Assembly (NCBI RefSeq): GCF_014207965.1
Contig: NZ_JACHLM010000003.1
Span: forward strand, 124,001-188,000
Origin: Brevundimonas bullata
GTDB taxonomy: Bacteria > Pseudomonadota > Alphaproteobacteria > Caulobacterales > Caulobacteraceae
Length of the DNA: 64,000 nucleotides
Reading direction: 5' to 3'
This document shows, piece after piece, positions 47,998-55,262 of the stretch. Position 1 is the first letter of the stretch, and each line of letters starts with the position of its first letter. The translations under genes and the position numbers were made by a program. The notes under the pieces are model-generated. The model ran no database searches, was not told the origin of the DNA, and saw only the letters and a list, made by a program, of their open reading frames with translations.

Positions 47998-48528
47998 CTA
48001 CATCCTTCGCGCGCCCAGAGCCGTCGCCTGCGCCAGCATCCGCGCGATCTGCGCCTCGGACCGCAGCAAACCCTGCGCCCCGCCGTCCACGCTGACATTG
48101 ACCGTCACGCCCGTACCGCCGCCCAGCGCTTCGATGCTGCCCGCGCCCGCCGGTCGGAACACCTCCGGCCCGCGCTCGCCGACCAGATAGGCCCCGCCGC
48201 CCAGCACCGGACCGCCCTCGGCCCGCGCTCCGCCAAAGCCGCTCATCACCGCTGCGATCGCGTCCGACAGGCCGCCCTTACCGCCTGAGCCCGCCGCCGC
48301 ATTGACCGCTTTCAGCACCGCCCGCGCCAGCTCGGCCAGGGTCACCTCCCCGTCCGCCGCCGCCCGCGTCAGCGACCGCGTCAGGCTCTCGCCCGCCCTC
48401 CCGAACGCCGCCTCGATCGAGGCCGCCGCCCGCTCCGCCGGCTCCCGCAGCGCCTCCAGCGCCGCCGCCGCCTCCGCCGCCTTCACCGGCACGGCGTCGA
48501 TCCCGTCCGGCCTGAAACTGTCCGTCAT
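47998..48528 (-). CDS. GTA tail tape-measure protein (g11), short
   Basis: A 176-residue protein from ATG 48528 (MTDSFRPDGIDAVPVKAAEA). The N-terminal half is Ala-rich helix ('ALREPAERAAASIEAAFGRA'); the middle is Gly-rich; the C-terminal part 'GAYLVGERGPEVFRPAGAGS' is a signature shared by phage tape-measure proteins. GTA tape measures are characteristically short. Gene order supports g11. Immediately upstream lies a full type-A repeat in place of the usual tight gene spacing. Confidence 0.85.
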   Translation of the reverse strand: MTDSFRPDGIDAVPVKAAEAAAALEALREPAERAAASIEAAFGRAGESLTRSLTRAAADGEVTLAELARAVLKAVNAAAGSGGKGGLSDAIAAVMSGFGGARAEGGPVLGGGAYLVGERGPEVFRPAGAGSIEALGGGTGVTVNVSVDGGAQGLLRSEAQIARMLAQATALGARRM

Positions 48529-48534
48529 CTCAAC

Positions 48535-48670
48535 TTTCCTCCCCATTTCATGGGGAGGGGGACCACGTAGTGGTGGAGGGGGCGACGCCGCCCTCTCCCG
48601 ACGTCCCGCCACCCCCTCCGTCTCGTCGCCTTACGACGCCGATCCACCTCCCCATGAAATGGGGAGGAAA
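48535..48670. repeat. Palindromic repeat, type A, between GTA g10.1 and g11
   Basis: The arms TTTCCTCCCCATTTCATGGG and its complement are intact, with the same inner modules as the 21413-21538 copy (GGACCACGTAGTGGTGGAGG / CCACCCCCTCCGTCTCGTCG). It occupies nearly all of the gap, seven bases from each neighbouring gene. Confidence 0.88.
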
Positions 48671-48677
48671 ACACGCA

Positions 48678-48860
48678 TCAATCCGGCCACAACTCCGCCA
48701 TCCGCTCCAGCTCGCCGCGCCCCAGCGGCGCCGCCTGCACCGGCCCCGCCGTCAGCATCCGCCATTCCTTCAGCGACAGCCGCCAGAACCCCTCCGGCCC
48801 TACGCCCATTCGCGCCGCCGCCTGCATCATCTCGCTCCATTGTCGGTCCTGGGGCGTCAT
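48678..48860 (-). CDS. GTA phage tail assembly chaperone (g10.1)
   Basis: A 60-residue protein, MTPQDRQWSEMMQAAARMGV..., with 'GPEGFWRLSLKEWRML' typical of the rcc01693-type tail assembly chaperone family. It overlaps the end of the preceding g10 by four bases. It is expected to help load the tape-measure protein during tail assembly. Confidence 0.85.
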   Translation of the reverse strand: MTPQDRQWSEMMQAAARMGVGPEGFWRLSLKEWRMLTAGPVQAAPLGRGELERMAELWPD

Positions 48861-49147
48861 GCGGCCGCCGCAAAGGCCTTCGCCACGGCCTGCGCCGCCT
48901 CGCGCGGATCAACCGCCGCGCTCGCCAGCCCGTCCGCCAGCACCCCCTCGCCGCCGCCGCGCAGCAAGGCCGCCAGCACCACCATCAGATCCCGCGCCGA
49001 CAAGGCCCGCATCCGCTCGGCCAGCCCCGCCACCCCGGCGACGCCCAGCCCCGTCTCGATCTCGGCCAGCGCTCCCAGCGTCAGGCACAGCCGCCGCTCC
49101 GCTCCCGCCAGCACCGCCGTCGCCTCGCCCCGCACGCCATTCCCCAT
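48857..49147 (-). CDS. GTA family protein g10
   Basis: A 96-residue protein (MGNGVRGEATAVLAGAERRL), with the conserved 'CLTLGALAEIETGLGVAGVA' and 'LSARDLMVVLAALLRGGGE' of the GTA g10 family. ATG 49147 overlaps the g9 stop by one base (TGATG); a GTG one codon earlier is also possible. Probably a tail chaperone partner of g10.1. Confidence 0.88.
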   Translation of the reverse strand: MGNGVRGEATAVLAGAERRLCLTLGALAEIETGLGVAGVAGLAERMRALSARDLMVVLAALLRGGGEGVLADGLASAAVDPREAAQAVAKAFAAAA

Positions 49148-49557
49148 CACAGCGCCTCGAAACTGATCTCGCCCGCACTCGCCAGGCTCAACGCAAAGCT
49201 CGCCTCGCCCTCATGCTCCCCGGCGTATTCCAGCGCCGCCACAATGAAGGCCCCCTCCAGCACGCCGAAGTCCGGCACGATCAGCCGCCACGTCTTCGCC
49301 GCCTGTTCAAAGAAGGCTTCGCGGATCAGGGCGTCCGACGCCGCATCGCGGAAAATCCCCTGCCCCGACACCGCCGCCGACTTCACCCCGGCCCCCGCCA
49401 GCAGCTCGCGCCAGCGCCCGGCGCTGTCGCCGTCGGTGGCGTCCACCGTCCGGGCGTTCAGCGAAATCGTCCGCGCCCTCAGGCCCGCCACGGTCGTAAA
49501 GACGCCCGCCGCGCCCTCAATCTTCAGCAAGATGTCCTTGCCGCGTTGCGCCGTCAT
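49147..49557 (-). CDS. GTA major tail protein (g9)
   Basis: A 136-residue protein from ATG 49557 (MTAQRGKDILLKIEGAAGVF). The phage major-tail fold is seen in 'TTVAGLRARTISLNARTVDA', 'TDGDSAGRWRELLAGAGVKS' and 'VSGQGIFRDAASDALIREAF'. It forms the tail tube. The in-frame sequence upstream of this ATG comes from a repeat and is excluded. Confidence 0.92.
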   Translation of the reverse strand: MTAQRGKDILLKIEGAAGVFTTVAGLRARTISLNARTVDATDGDSAGRWRELLAGAGVKSAAVSGQGIFRDAASDALIREAFFEQAAKTWRLIVPDFGVLEGAFIVAALEYAGEHEGEASFALSLASAGEISFEAL

Positions 49558-49564
49558 ATTTTCA

Positions 49565-49700
49565 ATCCTCCCTTGTCGCGCAGCGACGGGGGAGGGGGAC
49601 CGCGTAGCGGTGGAGGGGGCGAACCCCACGCACAGCCCGCAGCCGCCCCCTCCACCATGCTCCGCATGGTCCCCCTCCCCCGCTCCGCAGGGGAGGATCG
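49565..49700. repeat. Palindromic repeat, type D, between GTA g8 and g9
   Basis: ATCCTCCCTTGTCGCGCAGC and GGGGAGGAT ends enclose GGGGGACCGCGTAGCGGTGG and CCCCCTCCACCATGCTCCGC followed by ATGGTCCCCC. The inner GGACCGCGTAGCGGTGGAGG module is shared with type A; the ends match the short element at 57771-57811. Confidence 0.85.
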
Positions 49701-49719
49701 AGTCAGCCCGCTTCGAGCC

Positions 49720-50127
49720 TCAAATCTCTTCCGTCACGGCCCGCAGCCGCATCACCGCCCAGGAGCGCTTCAAGTCCGCGCTGCGGAACACGTCGGTAAA
49801 GGTCACGCCCAGGCTGACCGCCTTCACCCCGTCGGCCTCGACCGCCGCATCCGCGACCCGCGCCCGCACCGCCGCCGCCACCGCCCGCGCCTCTTCCATG
49901 CCGTTGAACCGACTGGCGCAGGTCAGGGTCAGCCGATGCTCGATCCCGCCGCCGTCCGCGTTCAGCCCCCGGCTCTCGCTTTTGCCGATCAGCAGATGCG
50001 GAAACGCAGGCTCCTCCGGCGGCTGATCCCAGATCCGAACCGGATCGCCCAACAGCGCCTGCAGCGCCCCGTCGCCCTTCAGCCAGGTGATCAGCGCCTT
50101 GATCAGCGCCCCCTCGTGATCCCTCAT
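49720..50127 (-). CDS. GTA tail terminator-type protein, DUF3168 (g8)
   Basis: A 135-residue protein with 'LIKALITWLKGDGALQALLG', 'VRIWDQPPEEPAFPHLLIGK' and 'ADLKRSWAVMRLRAVTEEI', all DUF3168 features. Its ATG overlaps the g7 stop by four bases. It probably caps the tail tube at the head junction. Confidence 0.92.
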   Translation of the reverse strand: MRDHEGALIKALITWLKGDGALQALLGDPVRIWDQPPEEPAFPHLLIGKSESRGLNADGGGIEHRLTLTCASRFNGMEEARAVAAAVRARVADAAVEADGVKAVSLGVTFTDVFRSADLKRSWAVMRLRAVTEEI

Positions 50128-50420
50128 CGCGCCCGCTCCAGGTTCAGCCGCACGCGCCCCGCCGCCTTGGGATCGGCCTCGACGCCCGCGACGCCCCAGT
50201 CCGCCCCGCCAAAGCGCACCACCAGCCCCTCAGCCAGGCGCGGATCAGCGCGCACGGTTGCGCTCAGCGTCTCCACCCCGCGCGTCACCCCGCCTTCCGT
50301 CCGCTCGCGCCGACGCCGCGCCCCAAGGCTCAGCCACAACGACCCGACCGGCTCATAGCTGACGACCCGCCCGCCATAGGGCGTCTCCGCCTCCACCGCC
50401 CGCACCAGGCTCGCGATCAC
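50124..50420 (-). CDS. GTA head-tail adaptor (g7)
   Basis: About 98 residues from GTG 50420 (V/M-IASLVRAVEAETPYGGRV). A TTG at 50426 that overlaps the g6 stop in TTGA fashion is the other candidate; an ATG at 50456 would lie well inside g6. 'EPVGSLWLSLGARRRRERTE' and 'LVVRFGGADWGVAGVEAD' match phage head-tail adaptors of the HK97 gp10/SPP1 gp16 type. No ribosome binding site is clear, so translation is probably coupled to g6. Confidence 0.85.
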   Translation of the reverse strand: MIASLVRAVEAETPYGGRVVSYEPVGSLWLSLGARRRRERTEGGVTRGVETLSATVRADPRLAEGLVVRFGGADWGVAGVEADPKAAGRVRLNLERAR

Positions 50421-50422
50421 CT

Positions 50423-50689
50423 TCAAAGCCGCACCACGCGATAAGGCGCGATCCACCCCTCAACCGCCGCCGTGCTCATCTCGCCCTCTCCCCGCTCATA
50501 GGCCCGCAGCACCAGCATCATCACCGCCAGCCGCAACGGCGCCGCCGAGGTCGAGGCCAGGCTCAGCCCCACCTCCCCCTCGACCCGCGCCCTCGCCGCC
50601 TCGATCAGGGTCTGGATCAGCCCGTCCTCCGCCTCATGCTCGACGCGCAGGAACAGCTTCGCCTCCGTGAGGGTCACGGGTGCGCTCAT
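50423..50689 (-). CDS. GTA head-tail connector (g6)
   Basis: An 88-residue protein from ATG 50689, with GGAGAT nine bases upstream. 'PVTLTEAKLFLRVEHEAEDG' and 'LIQTLIEAARARVEGEVG' are the typical start of gp6-like connector proteins. It forms the ring under the portal. Between it and the capsid gene lies a 150-base repeat. Confidence 0.92.
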   Translation of the reverse strand: MSAPVTLTEAKLFLRVEHEAEDGLIQTLIEAARARVEGEVGLSLASTSAAPLRLAVMMLVLRAYERGEGEMSTAAVEGWIAPYRVVRL

Positions 50690-50711
50690 TTGAAATCTCC
50701 TATGTCCAGCT

Positions 50712-50861
50712 TCCTTCTCCCCTTGGGGGAGAAGGTGGGCGCCAGAGGCGCTCGGATGAGGGGTAGGGTTCAACAGGCAAGCGGCTAACGTCGCGCACGC
50801 ACACCCGTCCCCCTCATCCGTCTCGCTCCGCGAGCCACCTTCTCCCCCGGAGGGGAGAAGG
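50712..50861. repeat. Palindromic repeat, type C, between GTA g5 and g6
   Basis: CCTTCTCCCCTTGGGGGAGA followed by AGGTGGGCGCCAGAGGCGCT and CGGATGAGGGG, then the inverted modules CCCCTCATCCGTCTCGCTCC and CCACCTTCTCCCCCGGAGGG ending GAGAAGG. A complete two-armed copy of the element seen in halves at 30755 and 36171. Confidence 0.88.
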
Positions 50862-50880
50862 ATGACCCACCGCCAGCCCT

Positions 50881-52128
50881 CTACGTCGCCGCGAACTTCA
50901 TCAGCTTGATCGCATCAAAGTTCTGCACCCCGCCGCCCACGCGCTTGGTCGTGTAGAACAGCACATAGGGCTTGGCCGAATAGGGGTCCCTCAGCACCCG
51001 CACCCCCGCCCGATCCACGATCAGATAGCCGCGGGCGAAGTCGCCGAACGCGATCGACAGACTGTTGGCCGCCACGTCCGGCATGGTCTCGATCTCGGTG
51101 ACCGGATAGCCCAGCAACGACGCCGTCTCGCCCGGCCGCGTCGCCGGCGACCAGACGTAGTTGCCGTCCGCGTCCTTGAACTTGCGCACCGCCGAGACCG
51201 TGCGTCGGTTCATGACAAAGCGCCCGTTCGGCCGATACTGGGCCTTGGGCGCATAGATCAGGTCGATCAGCTTATCGACCGGACTGGCGCTGGCGAAAGC
51301 GCCCGCCGCGCCGGACGCCACCGTGCCGATCTGGCCCCAGGTCTGCGTGCCTTCGCTCGCCGTGGCGTAGGCCAGGAAGCCCTTGGGCTTGTTGACCCCG
51401 TCGCCATTGACGAAGGCCGCCGTCTCCTGCGCCGCAAAGGCGTCCTCGACCTCGGCCGCCAGCCATTCGTCCAGATCGATCAGGGCGTCGTCGAGCAAGG
51501 ACTGCGTCGCCGCCGGACAGGCGTAGAGGTCCGCCGACGAGAACTCCAGCAGGCTCAAGGTCGCCGGGTCCGTCTCCGGCCGCGCCGCCGTCTCGGCCAC
51601 CCAGCCCGCCGTCACGCCCGCCGTCGACACCGGCTTGCGGAACACGCCCGAACCGACCGTGCGCACCGTGGCGATCTCGCGCATCGGCGACCCCGCCATC
51701 AGGCGCCGCTCAATCGCCCGCTCCGTCTCCGGCGGCACGACATAGCCCGCCGAGTTCGACGCCGACGACAGCCCCGCCTTCAGCTCCAGCCCATAGGACT
51801 GCCCCGACTTCATATAGCCGTCCCAGGCGCTCTTTTCCTCCCCATGGAATGGGGAGGGGGACCGCGAAGCGGTGGAGGGGGCGACGCCGCCCTCAACCAT
51901 AGGCCTGCGCCCCTCGCTCAGCGCGCGGTCCAGACGCGCCTGCGCCCCCGCCACCGCCTGATCGATGCGCGCCACCTTCTCCTCCAGCAGCGTATCCGCC
52001 GACGCCTTCTTCTCGATCTCGTCCAGACGGGCGTCGTTCGCCCCTTTGAACGCCTCGAACGCCGCCATCATCTCATGCAGGGCGGCGCGCGCCTCGGGCG
52101 ATGCCGAGGCGGTCTTGGTCTCTTTCAT
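50881..52128 (-). CDS. GTA major capsid protein, HK97 fold (g5), with an in-frame repeat
   Basis: A 415-residue protein from ATG 52128. Residues 1-76 are coiled coil (delta domain, 'LDEIEKKASADTLLEEKVAR'). Residues 77-98 (MVEGGVAPSTASRSPSPFHG continuing EE) are encoded by a half type-A palindromic repeat in frame. The mature HK97-fold capsid follows: 'AGLSSASNSAGYVVPPETER', 'REIATVRTVGSGVFRKPVS', 'AAFVNGDGVNKPKGFLAYAT', 'GETASLLGYPVTEIETMPDV'. The insertion lies in the segment normally removed by the g4 protease, so it may be harmless. Confidence 0.94.
   Translation of the reverse strand: MKETKTASASPEARAALHEMMAAFEAFKGANDARLDEIEKKASADTLLEEKVARIDQAVAGAQARLDRALSEGRRPMVEGGVAPSTASRSPSPFHGEEKSAWDGYMKSGQSYGLELKAGLSSASNSAGYVVPPETERAIERRLMAGSPMREIATVRTVGSGVFRKPVSTAGVTAGWVAETAARPETDPATLSLLEFSSADLYACPAATQSLLDDALIDLDEWLAAEVEDAFAAQETAAFVNGDGVNKPKGFLAYATASEGTQTWGQIGTVASGAAGAFASASPVDKLIDLIYAPKAQYRPNGRFVMNRRTVSAVRKFKDADGNYVWSPATRPGETASLLGYPVTEIETMPDVAANSLSIAFGDFARGYLIVDRAGVRVLRDPYSAKPYVLFYTTKRVGGGVQNFDAIKLMKFAAT
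51833..51900. repeat. Half palindromic repeat, type A, inside the capsid gene
   Basis: TTTTCCTCCCCATGGAATGG followed by GGAGGGGGACCGCGAAGCGG and TGGAGGGGGCGACG: the left half of the type-A element, with two changes in the arm (ATTTCAT to ATGGAAT). Translation stays open through it on the minus strand. Confidence 0.88.
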
Positions 52129-52236
52129 GCTCTCTCCGCTTGAAGAACCGCGTTTCGCGGTTACGCTTGGGCGCGACCGTCGTTCGGTCCCGCCCTTTCC
52201 CTGCCGCCGCGCAGAACGCTCCCTGAAGGATCGCCC

Positions 52237-53049
52237 ATGCGGCAATTGCTGATGTTGTCCCTGTTCGCCGCCCTGTCGCTGGGCCTCAGCCACGCTGCGC
52301 AAGCCGCCGACGCGGCCCCGCCGCCCCAGGTCGAAACCTGGTCACTGCAGCAGACCGGCGCCGTCGGCTCCTCGATCTTCCTTCAGGACCGCGCCGCCGC
52401 CCGCGCCACCGACGCCCTGCTCGCCCGCTTCGGCGGCAAGCCTCCCGAGGGCCTGATCGGCTGGATCGTGGTTCCGAACGGCGAGGATCAGCTGGTCCGC
52501 TTCCTCGTCGGCGAGCCGACCGCCCCGCGCCCCGGCTACGACATTGTGGTCGACAAAAACGGCCGCGCCGGCGCCGTCATCGAAGCGACCGACACAGCTC
52601 TCACCGACGATCAGGCCGTGCGCTACTTCGCCCGCAACACCGCCGCCTCCGGCATCGGCGCCCTGCGCTGCGCCGCCCGCTACAACGCCGTGGTTCTGGA
52701 CGATCCCGATAGCGACGGCTGGCTGGTCTGGCTGCTGGCCTCGACCACCGACGCCAACAAGGTGCCGATGGGCGGCCACTACCGCTTCCACGTCAGCGCC
52801 GACGGCCGCACCCTCGAAAAGCGCGAACAACTGTCCGGCGGCTGCCTCGACCTCGACCGTCGTCAGGCTCAGCAGGGCGGCCAGACGGTGGGCCTCATGA
52901 CCAACGTCATCGTCGCCCCCCAACCGCTGGAGGTTCACGTCTTCCTGTCCCTGCTCAACCGCCTGCCGATCTACGTCATGGCCGGCGACAAGCTATGGGC
53001 GGTGCAAGGCGGCGTGATCCGCGAAGTCGATACGTCCAAACGGCGCTAA
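52237..53049 (+). CDS. Hypothetical secreted protein antisense within the GTA cluster
   Basis: A 270-residue protein with a clear signal peptide (MRQLLMLSLFAALSLGLSHA, cleavage near AQA-AD). The mature part contains 'LIGWIVVPNGEDQLVRFLVG', 'GIGALRCAARYNAVVLDDPD' and 'PQPLEVHVFLSLLNRLPIYV'. Two Cys are spaced for a possible disulfide. No family with known function is recognised. It is transcribed against the GTA operon between g5 and g4, and its TAA overlaps the g4 stop (CTAA). Confidence 0.75.
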   Translation: MRQLLMLSLFAALSLGLSHAAQAADAAPPPQVETWSLQQTGAVGSSIFLQDRAAARATDALLARFGGKPPEGLIGWIVVPNGEDQLVRFLVGEPTAPRPGYDIVVDKNGRAGAVIEATDTALTDDQAVRYFARNTAASGIGALRCAARYNAVVLDDPDSDGWLVWLLASTTDANKVPMGGHYRFHVSADGRTLEKREQLSGGCLDLDRRQAQQGGQTVGLMTNVIVAPQPLEVHVFLSLLNRLPIYVMAGDKLWAVQGGVIREVDTSKRR

Positions 53050-53618
53050 GCTGGCCTGAACCGCGCCCCCGGCAGCATGGGGAAGGTCACCAGCGACACC
53101 TCCCACAACTCCACCGCGCTCAGCACCCGCAAGCGCCCGTCGCGCCGCGCCTTCGCCGCGCGAAACCCGATGGACAGCCCGTCCAGCGCCCCGGCCCGCG
53201 TCAGCGCCTGGGCGTAGCGCGCCTCGGCCGACCAGTCATGGATGCGCCCGCGCACCCTCAGGCCGCGCTCGTCCTCGACCATCTGGTCCCAGACCCCGAC
53301 CACCGCGCGGCTCTCGTGCTGATGCAGCATCCGCACTCCGCTCGCTCCCGTCCTGGCCAGGCTGTCGGCGAAGGCGCCCTTTGCCACGACGTCCCCGTTC
53401 AGGTCCGCCGCGCCCCACAAAGAGGCGTAGCCTTCGATGACGACCAGCCCCTTCTCCCTCCCCTTCATGGGGAGGGTGGCCGAGCCGTCAGGCGAGGCCG
53501 GGTGGGGGCGCTGTGGCGAGCCAGGCGCCGCCCCCTTCACTTCCAGCCCGCCCCACCCGATCGCCGCTTCGCGTCGACCACCCTCCCCATCAAGGGGAGG
53601 GAGAAAACTGCGCTGCAT
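53046..53618 (-). CDS. GTA prohead protease (g4), with an in-frame repeat at the N-terminus
   Basis: A 190-residue protein from ATG 53618, which has GGAGGGG six bases upstream and overlaps the g3.5 stop. Residues 1-5 are MQRSF. Residues about 6-56 are encoded by a full type-B repeat (LPPLDGEGGRREAAIGWGG...). The HK97-type protease then begins at 'LVVIEGYASLWGAADLNGDV' and continues 'GVRMLHQHESRAVVGVWDQM' (catalytic His) and 'LDGLSIGFRA' (Ser). It processes capsid and itself. If the repeat region is not translated, initiation at the ATG inside the repeat (53468) is the other option. Confidence 0.9.
   Translation of the reverse strand: MQRSFLPPLDGEGGRREAAIGWGGLEVKGAAPGSPQRPHPASPDGSATLPMKGREKGLVVIEGYASLWGAADLNGDVVAKGAFADSLARTGASGVRMLHQHESRAVVGVWDQMVEDERGLRVRGRIHDWSAEARYAQALTRAGALDGLSIGFRAAKARRDGRLRVLSAVELWEVSLVTFPMLPGARFRPA
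53452..53605. repeat. Palindromic repeat, type B, inside GTA g4
   Basis: TTCTCCCTCCCC and GGGGAGGGAGAA are exact mirror ends of a 154-base element. Inside are GGGTGGCCGAGCCGTCAGGC, GAGGCCGGGTGGGGGCG and the inverted CGCCCCACCCGATCGCCGCT. The whole element is open on the minus strand in the g4 frame. Confidence 0.88.
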
Positions 53619-53848
53619 CACTTCCCCTCCAGCCGACGTTCGATCCGGTCCACCGTCGCGCGCACAGCCTCGCCCTGGGCCTCCACCCGCGCCAGCCGCT
53701 CGGCCACCAGCCTCTGCTCGCCTACCCTCTGCTCCAGCGTCGCAATCCGCGCCGCCGCCCCGCCTGCCCAGACCAGCCCGCCGATGGTCTGCACCAGCAA
53801 GGCCGCGATCAGGGCGACGGGCATCTTCTTCAACTCAGTCATCTTCAT
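53618..53848 (-). CDS. GTA g3.5-type small membrane/coiled-coil protein
   Basis: A 76-residue protein starting MKMTELKKMPVALIAALLVQ. One membrane helix (PVALIAALLVQTIGGLVWA) is followed by a coiled coil (ATLEQRVGEQRLVAERLARV...). The position between portal and protease corresponds to RcGTA g3.5. Its stop overlaps the g4 start region. Function in the particle is unknown. Confidence 0.82.
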   Translation of the reverse strand: MKMTELKKMPVALIAALLVQTIGGLVWAGGAAARIATLEQRVGEQRLVAERLARVEAQGEAVRATVDRIERRLEGK

Positions 53849-53852
53849 CACC

Positions 53853-54006
53853 TTTCTCCCTCCCCCTGCGGGGGAGGGTGGTCGCGCAGCGACCGGGTGG
53901 GGAGGGCGTGGCGATGCTGGGCGCAGCGCTTGATTTGCCCAAGCGCCCCACCCGTCTTCGCCTTTCATTTCAGGCTCAGCCACCCTCCCCTTCATGGGGA
54001 GGGTGA
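53853..54006. repeat. Palindromic repeat, type B, between GTA g3 and g3.5
   Basis: TTTCTCCCTCCCCCTGCGGG followed by GGAGGGTGGTCGCGCAGCGA, CCGGGTGGGGAGGGCG and the inverted CGCCCCACCCGTCTTCGCC and CCACCCTCCCCTTCATGGGG followed by AGGGT. It fills the gap between the two genes. Confidence 0.88.
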
Positions 54007-54016
54007 GGCGTCGCGC

Positions 54017-55183
54017 CTAATCCCCCACTCCCGCCATCCGCCGTCGCTCCTCATCCGTCAGGAACCCCGCCGCGTTCAGCCTTGCCCACAGCGCATCCCG
54101 CTCGACCTGCAAGGCCGGAACCGCATCCAGATCAGCCTCGATCCGGCAGTCGCTGAACCGCCCGCCTAGCCAGCCCGTCATCGCCCCCGCCGCCTTCCTC
54201 ACCAGCGGGATCACCGTCCCGCGCCAGAAGGCGGCGTTGGCCTCGCGATAGTTGGCGTAGGTCGCGTCGCCCGGTATCCCCAGCAGCTGCGGCGGCACCC
54301 CGAACGCCAGGGCGATCTCCCGCGCCGCCGCGTGCTTGCCGGCGATGAAGTCCATGTCGTGCGGCGTCAGGCTCATCGGCTTCCAGTCCAGCCCGCCTTC
54401 CAGCAACAGAGGCCGCCCGGCGTTCCTCGCCCCCGCATGGGCCTCGCCCAACTCGGCTTTCAGCGCTTCGAACTGCTCGGCGGTCAGCCGCTCGCCGTCC
54501 TTCGCCCCATAGACCAGCGCCCCCGACGGCCGCGCCGCATTGTCCAGCAGCGCCTTGTTCCAGGCCCCGGACGCATTGTGCACGTCAATGGCGAAGGCCG
54601 CCGCCTCCAGCGGCGAAAACCCGTAGTGATCGTCCGTCGGATGAAACAGCTTCAGATGCATGACCGGCGACCAGCCGTCGCCGTGCCGCGCGATCCGCAC
54701 CGCCTGCCCGCCGACCGCATACTCATAGGCCTCGGGCCAGCCCGCTCGGCCCGGCACCACCTTCACCCGGTCCGGCCGCAGCGCCCACAACTCGTCCGGC
54801 GCCCCATCGCCATCGGCGTCCCCCGACGCCTCGACATAGGCGTTGCCCGCCGTCTGCAGCGCGCCGTAAACCGCCTCCATCAGCTCCCCGCCCGACTGCT
54901 CGGGATTGGGCTTGGCCAGCAGCCGCGCCAGCGGATGCTCACTTGTCCGCACGCCCCCCGCCATGACCATCAAGGGCGTCGACGCCGCCGCCTCCGCGAT
55001 CATCCGCACGCAGCGATAGGCCACGGCGTTCTTCGCAAACCCCTCCTCCGCCAGATGCGCATAGTCGCGCGGCGTCCACCGGGGGCGGCCCGCTCCGGTC
55101 AGGGCCACCAAGGCCCCCGTGCGCGACGCCTTCTCCTCACGCACAGCCTCACCCTGGCGTTTCTGCAATCGCCACCACCCCAT
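54017..55183 (-). CDS. GTA portal protein (g3)
   Basis: A 388-residue HK97-type portal from ATG 55183, with GGAGG six bases upstream; GTG 55189 is an alternative. Signatures are 'AVAYRCVRMIAEAAASTPLM', 'LLAKPNPEQSGGELMEAVYG', 'DDHYGFSPLEAAAFAIDVHN', 'FGVPPQLLGIPGDATYANYR' followed by EANAAFWRGTVIP. It forms the DNA entry ring. The gene is separated from its usual neighbour g2 by an unrelated IPTL-CTERM-like gene. Confidence 0.94.
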   Translation of the reverse strand: MGWWRLQKRQGEAVREEKASRTGALVALTGAGRPRWTPRDYAHLAEEGFAKNAVAYRCVRMIAEAAASTPLMVMAGGVRTSEHPLARLLAKPNPEQSGGELMEAVYGALQTAGNAYVEASGDADGDGAPDELWALRPDRVKVVPGRAGWPEAYEYAVGGQAVRIARHGDGWSPVMHLKLFHPTDDHYGFSPLEAAAFAIDVHNASGAWNKALLDNAARPSGALVYGAKDGERLTAEQFEALKAELGEAHAGARNAGRPLLLEGGLDWKPMSLTPHDMDFIAGKHAAAREIALAFGVPPQLLGIPGDATYANYREANAAFWRGTVIPLVRKAAGAMTGWLGGRFSDCRIEADLDAVPALQVERDALWARLNAAGFLTDEERRRMAGVGD

Positions 55184-55262
55184 GCTCACCCTCCAGACAG
55201 CAAAAGGCCCCGGTCTTCCTCAGACCGGGGCCGCGCTCGACCTCAATAGTTCTAGAAGCGGA

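Noticed and set aside
49558..49629. N-terminal extension of the GTA major tail protein
   Set aside because: The extra residues come from the type-D repeat, and the ATG at 49557 gives the normal family start.
48535..54006. CRISPR array, suggested by several repeats close together
   Set aside because: The repeats are long palindromes of unequal length at irregular distances, with genes rather than spacers between them, and no cas gene is near.
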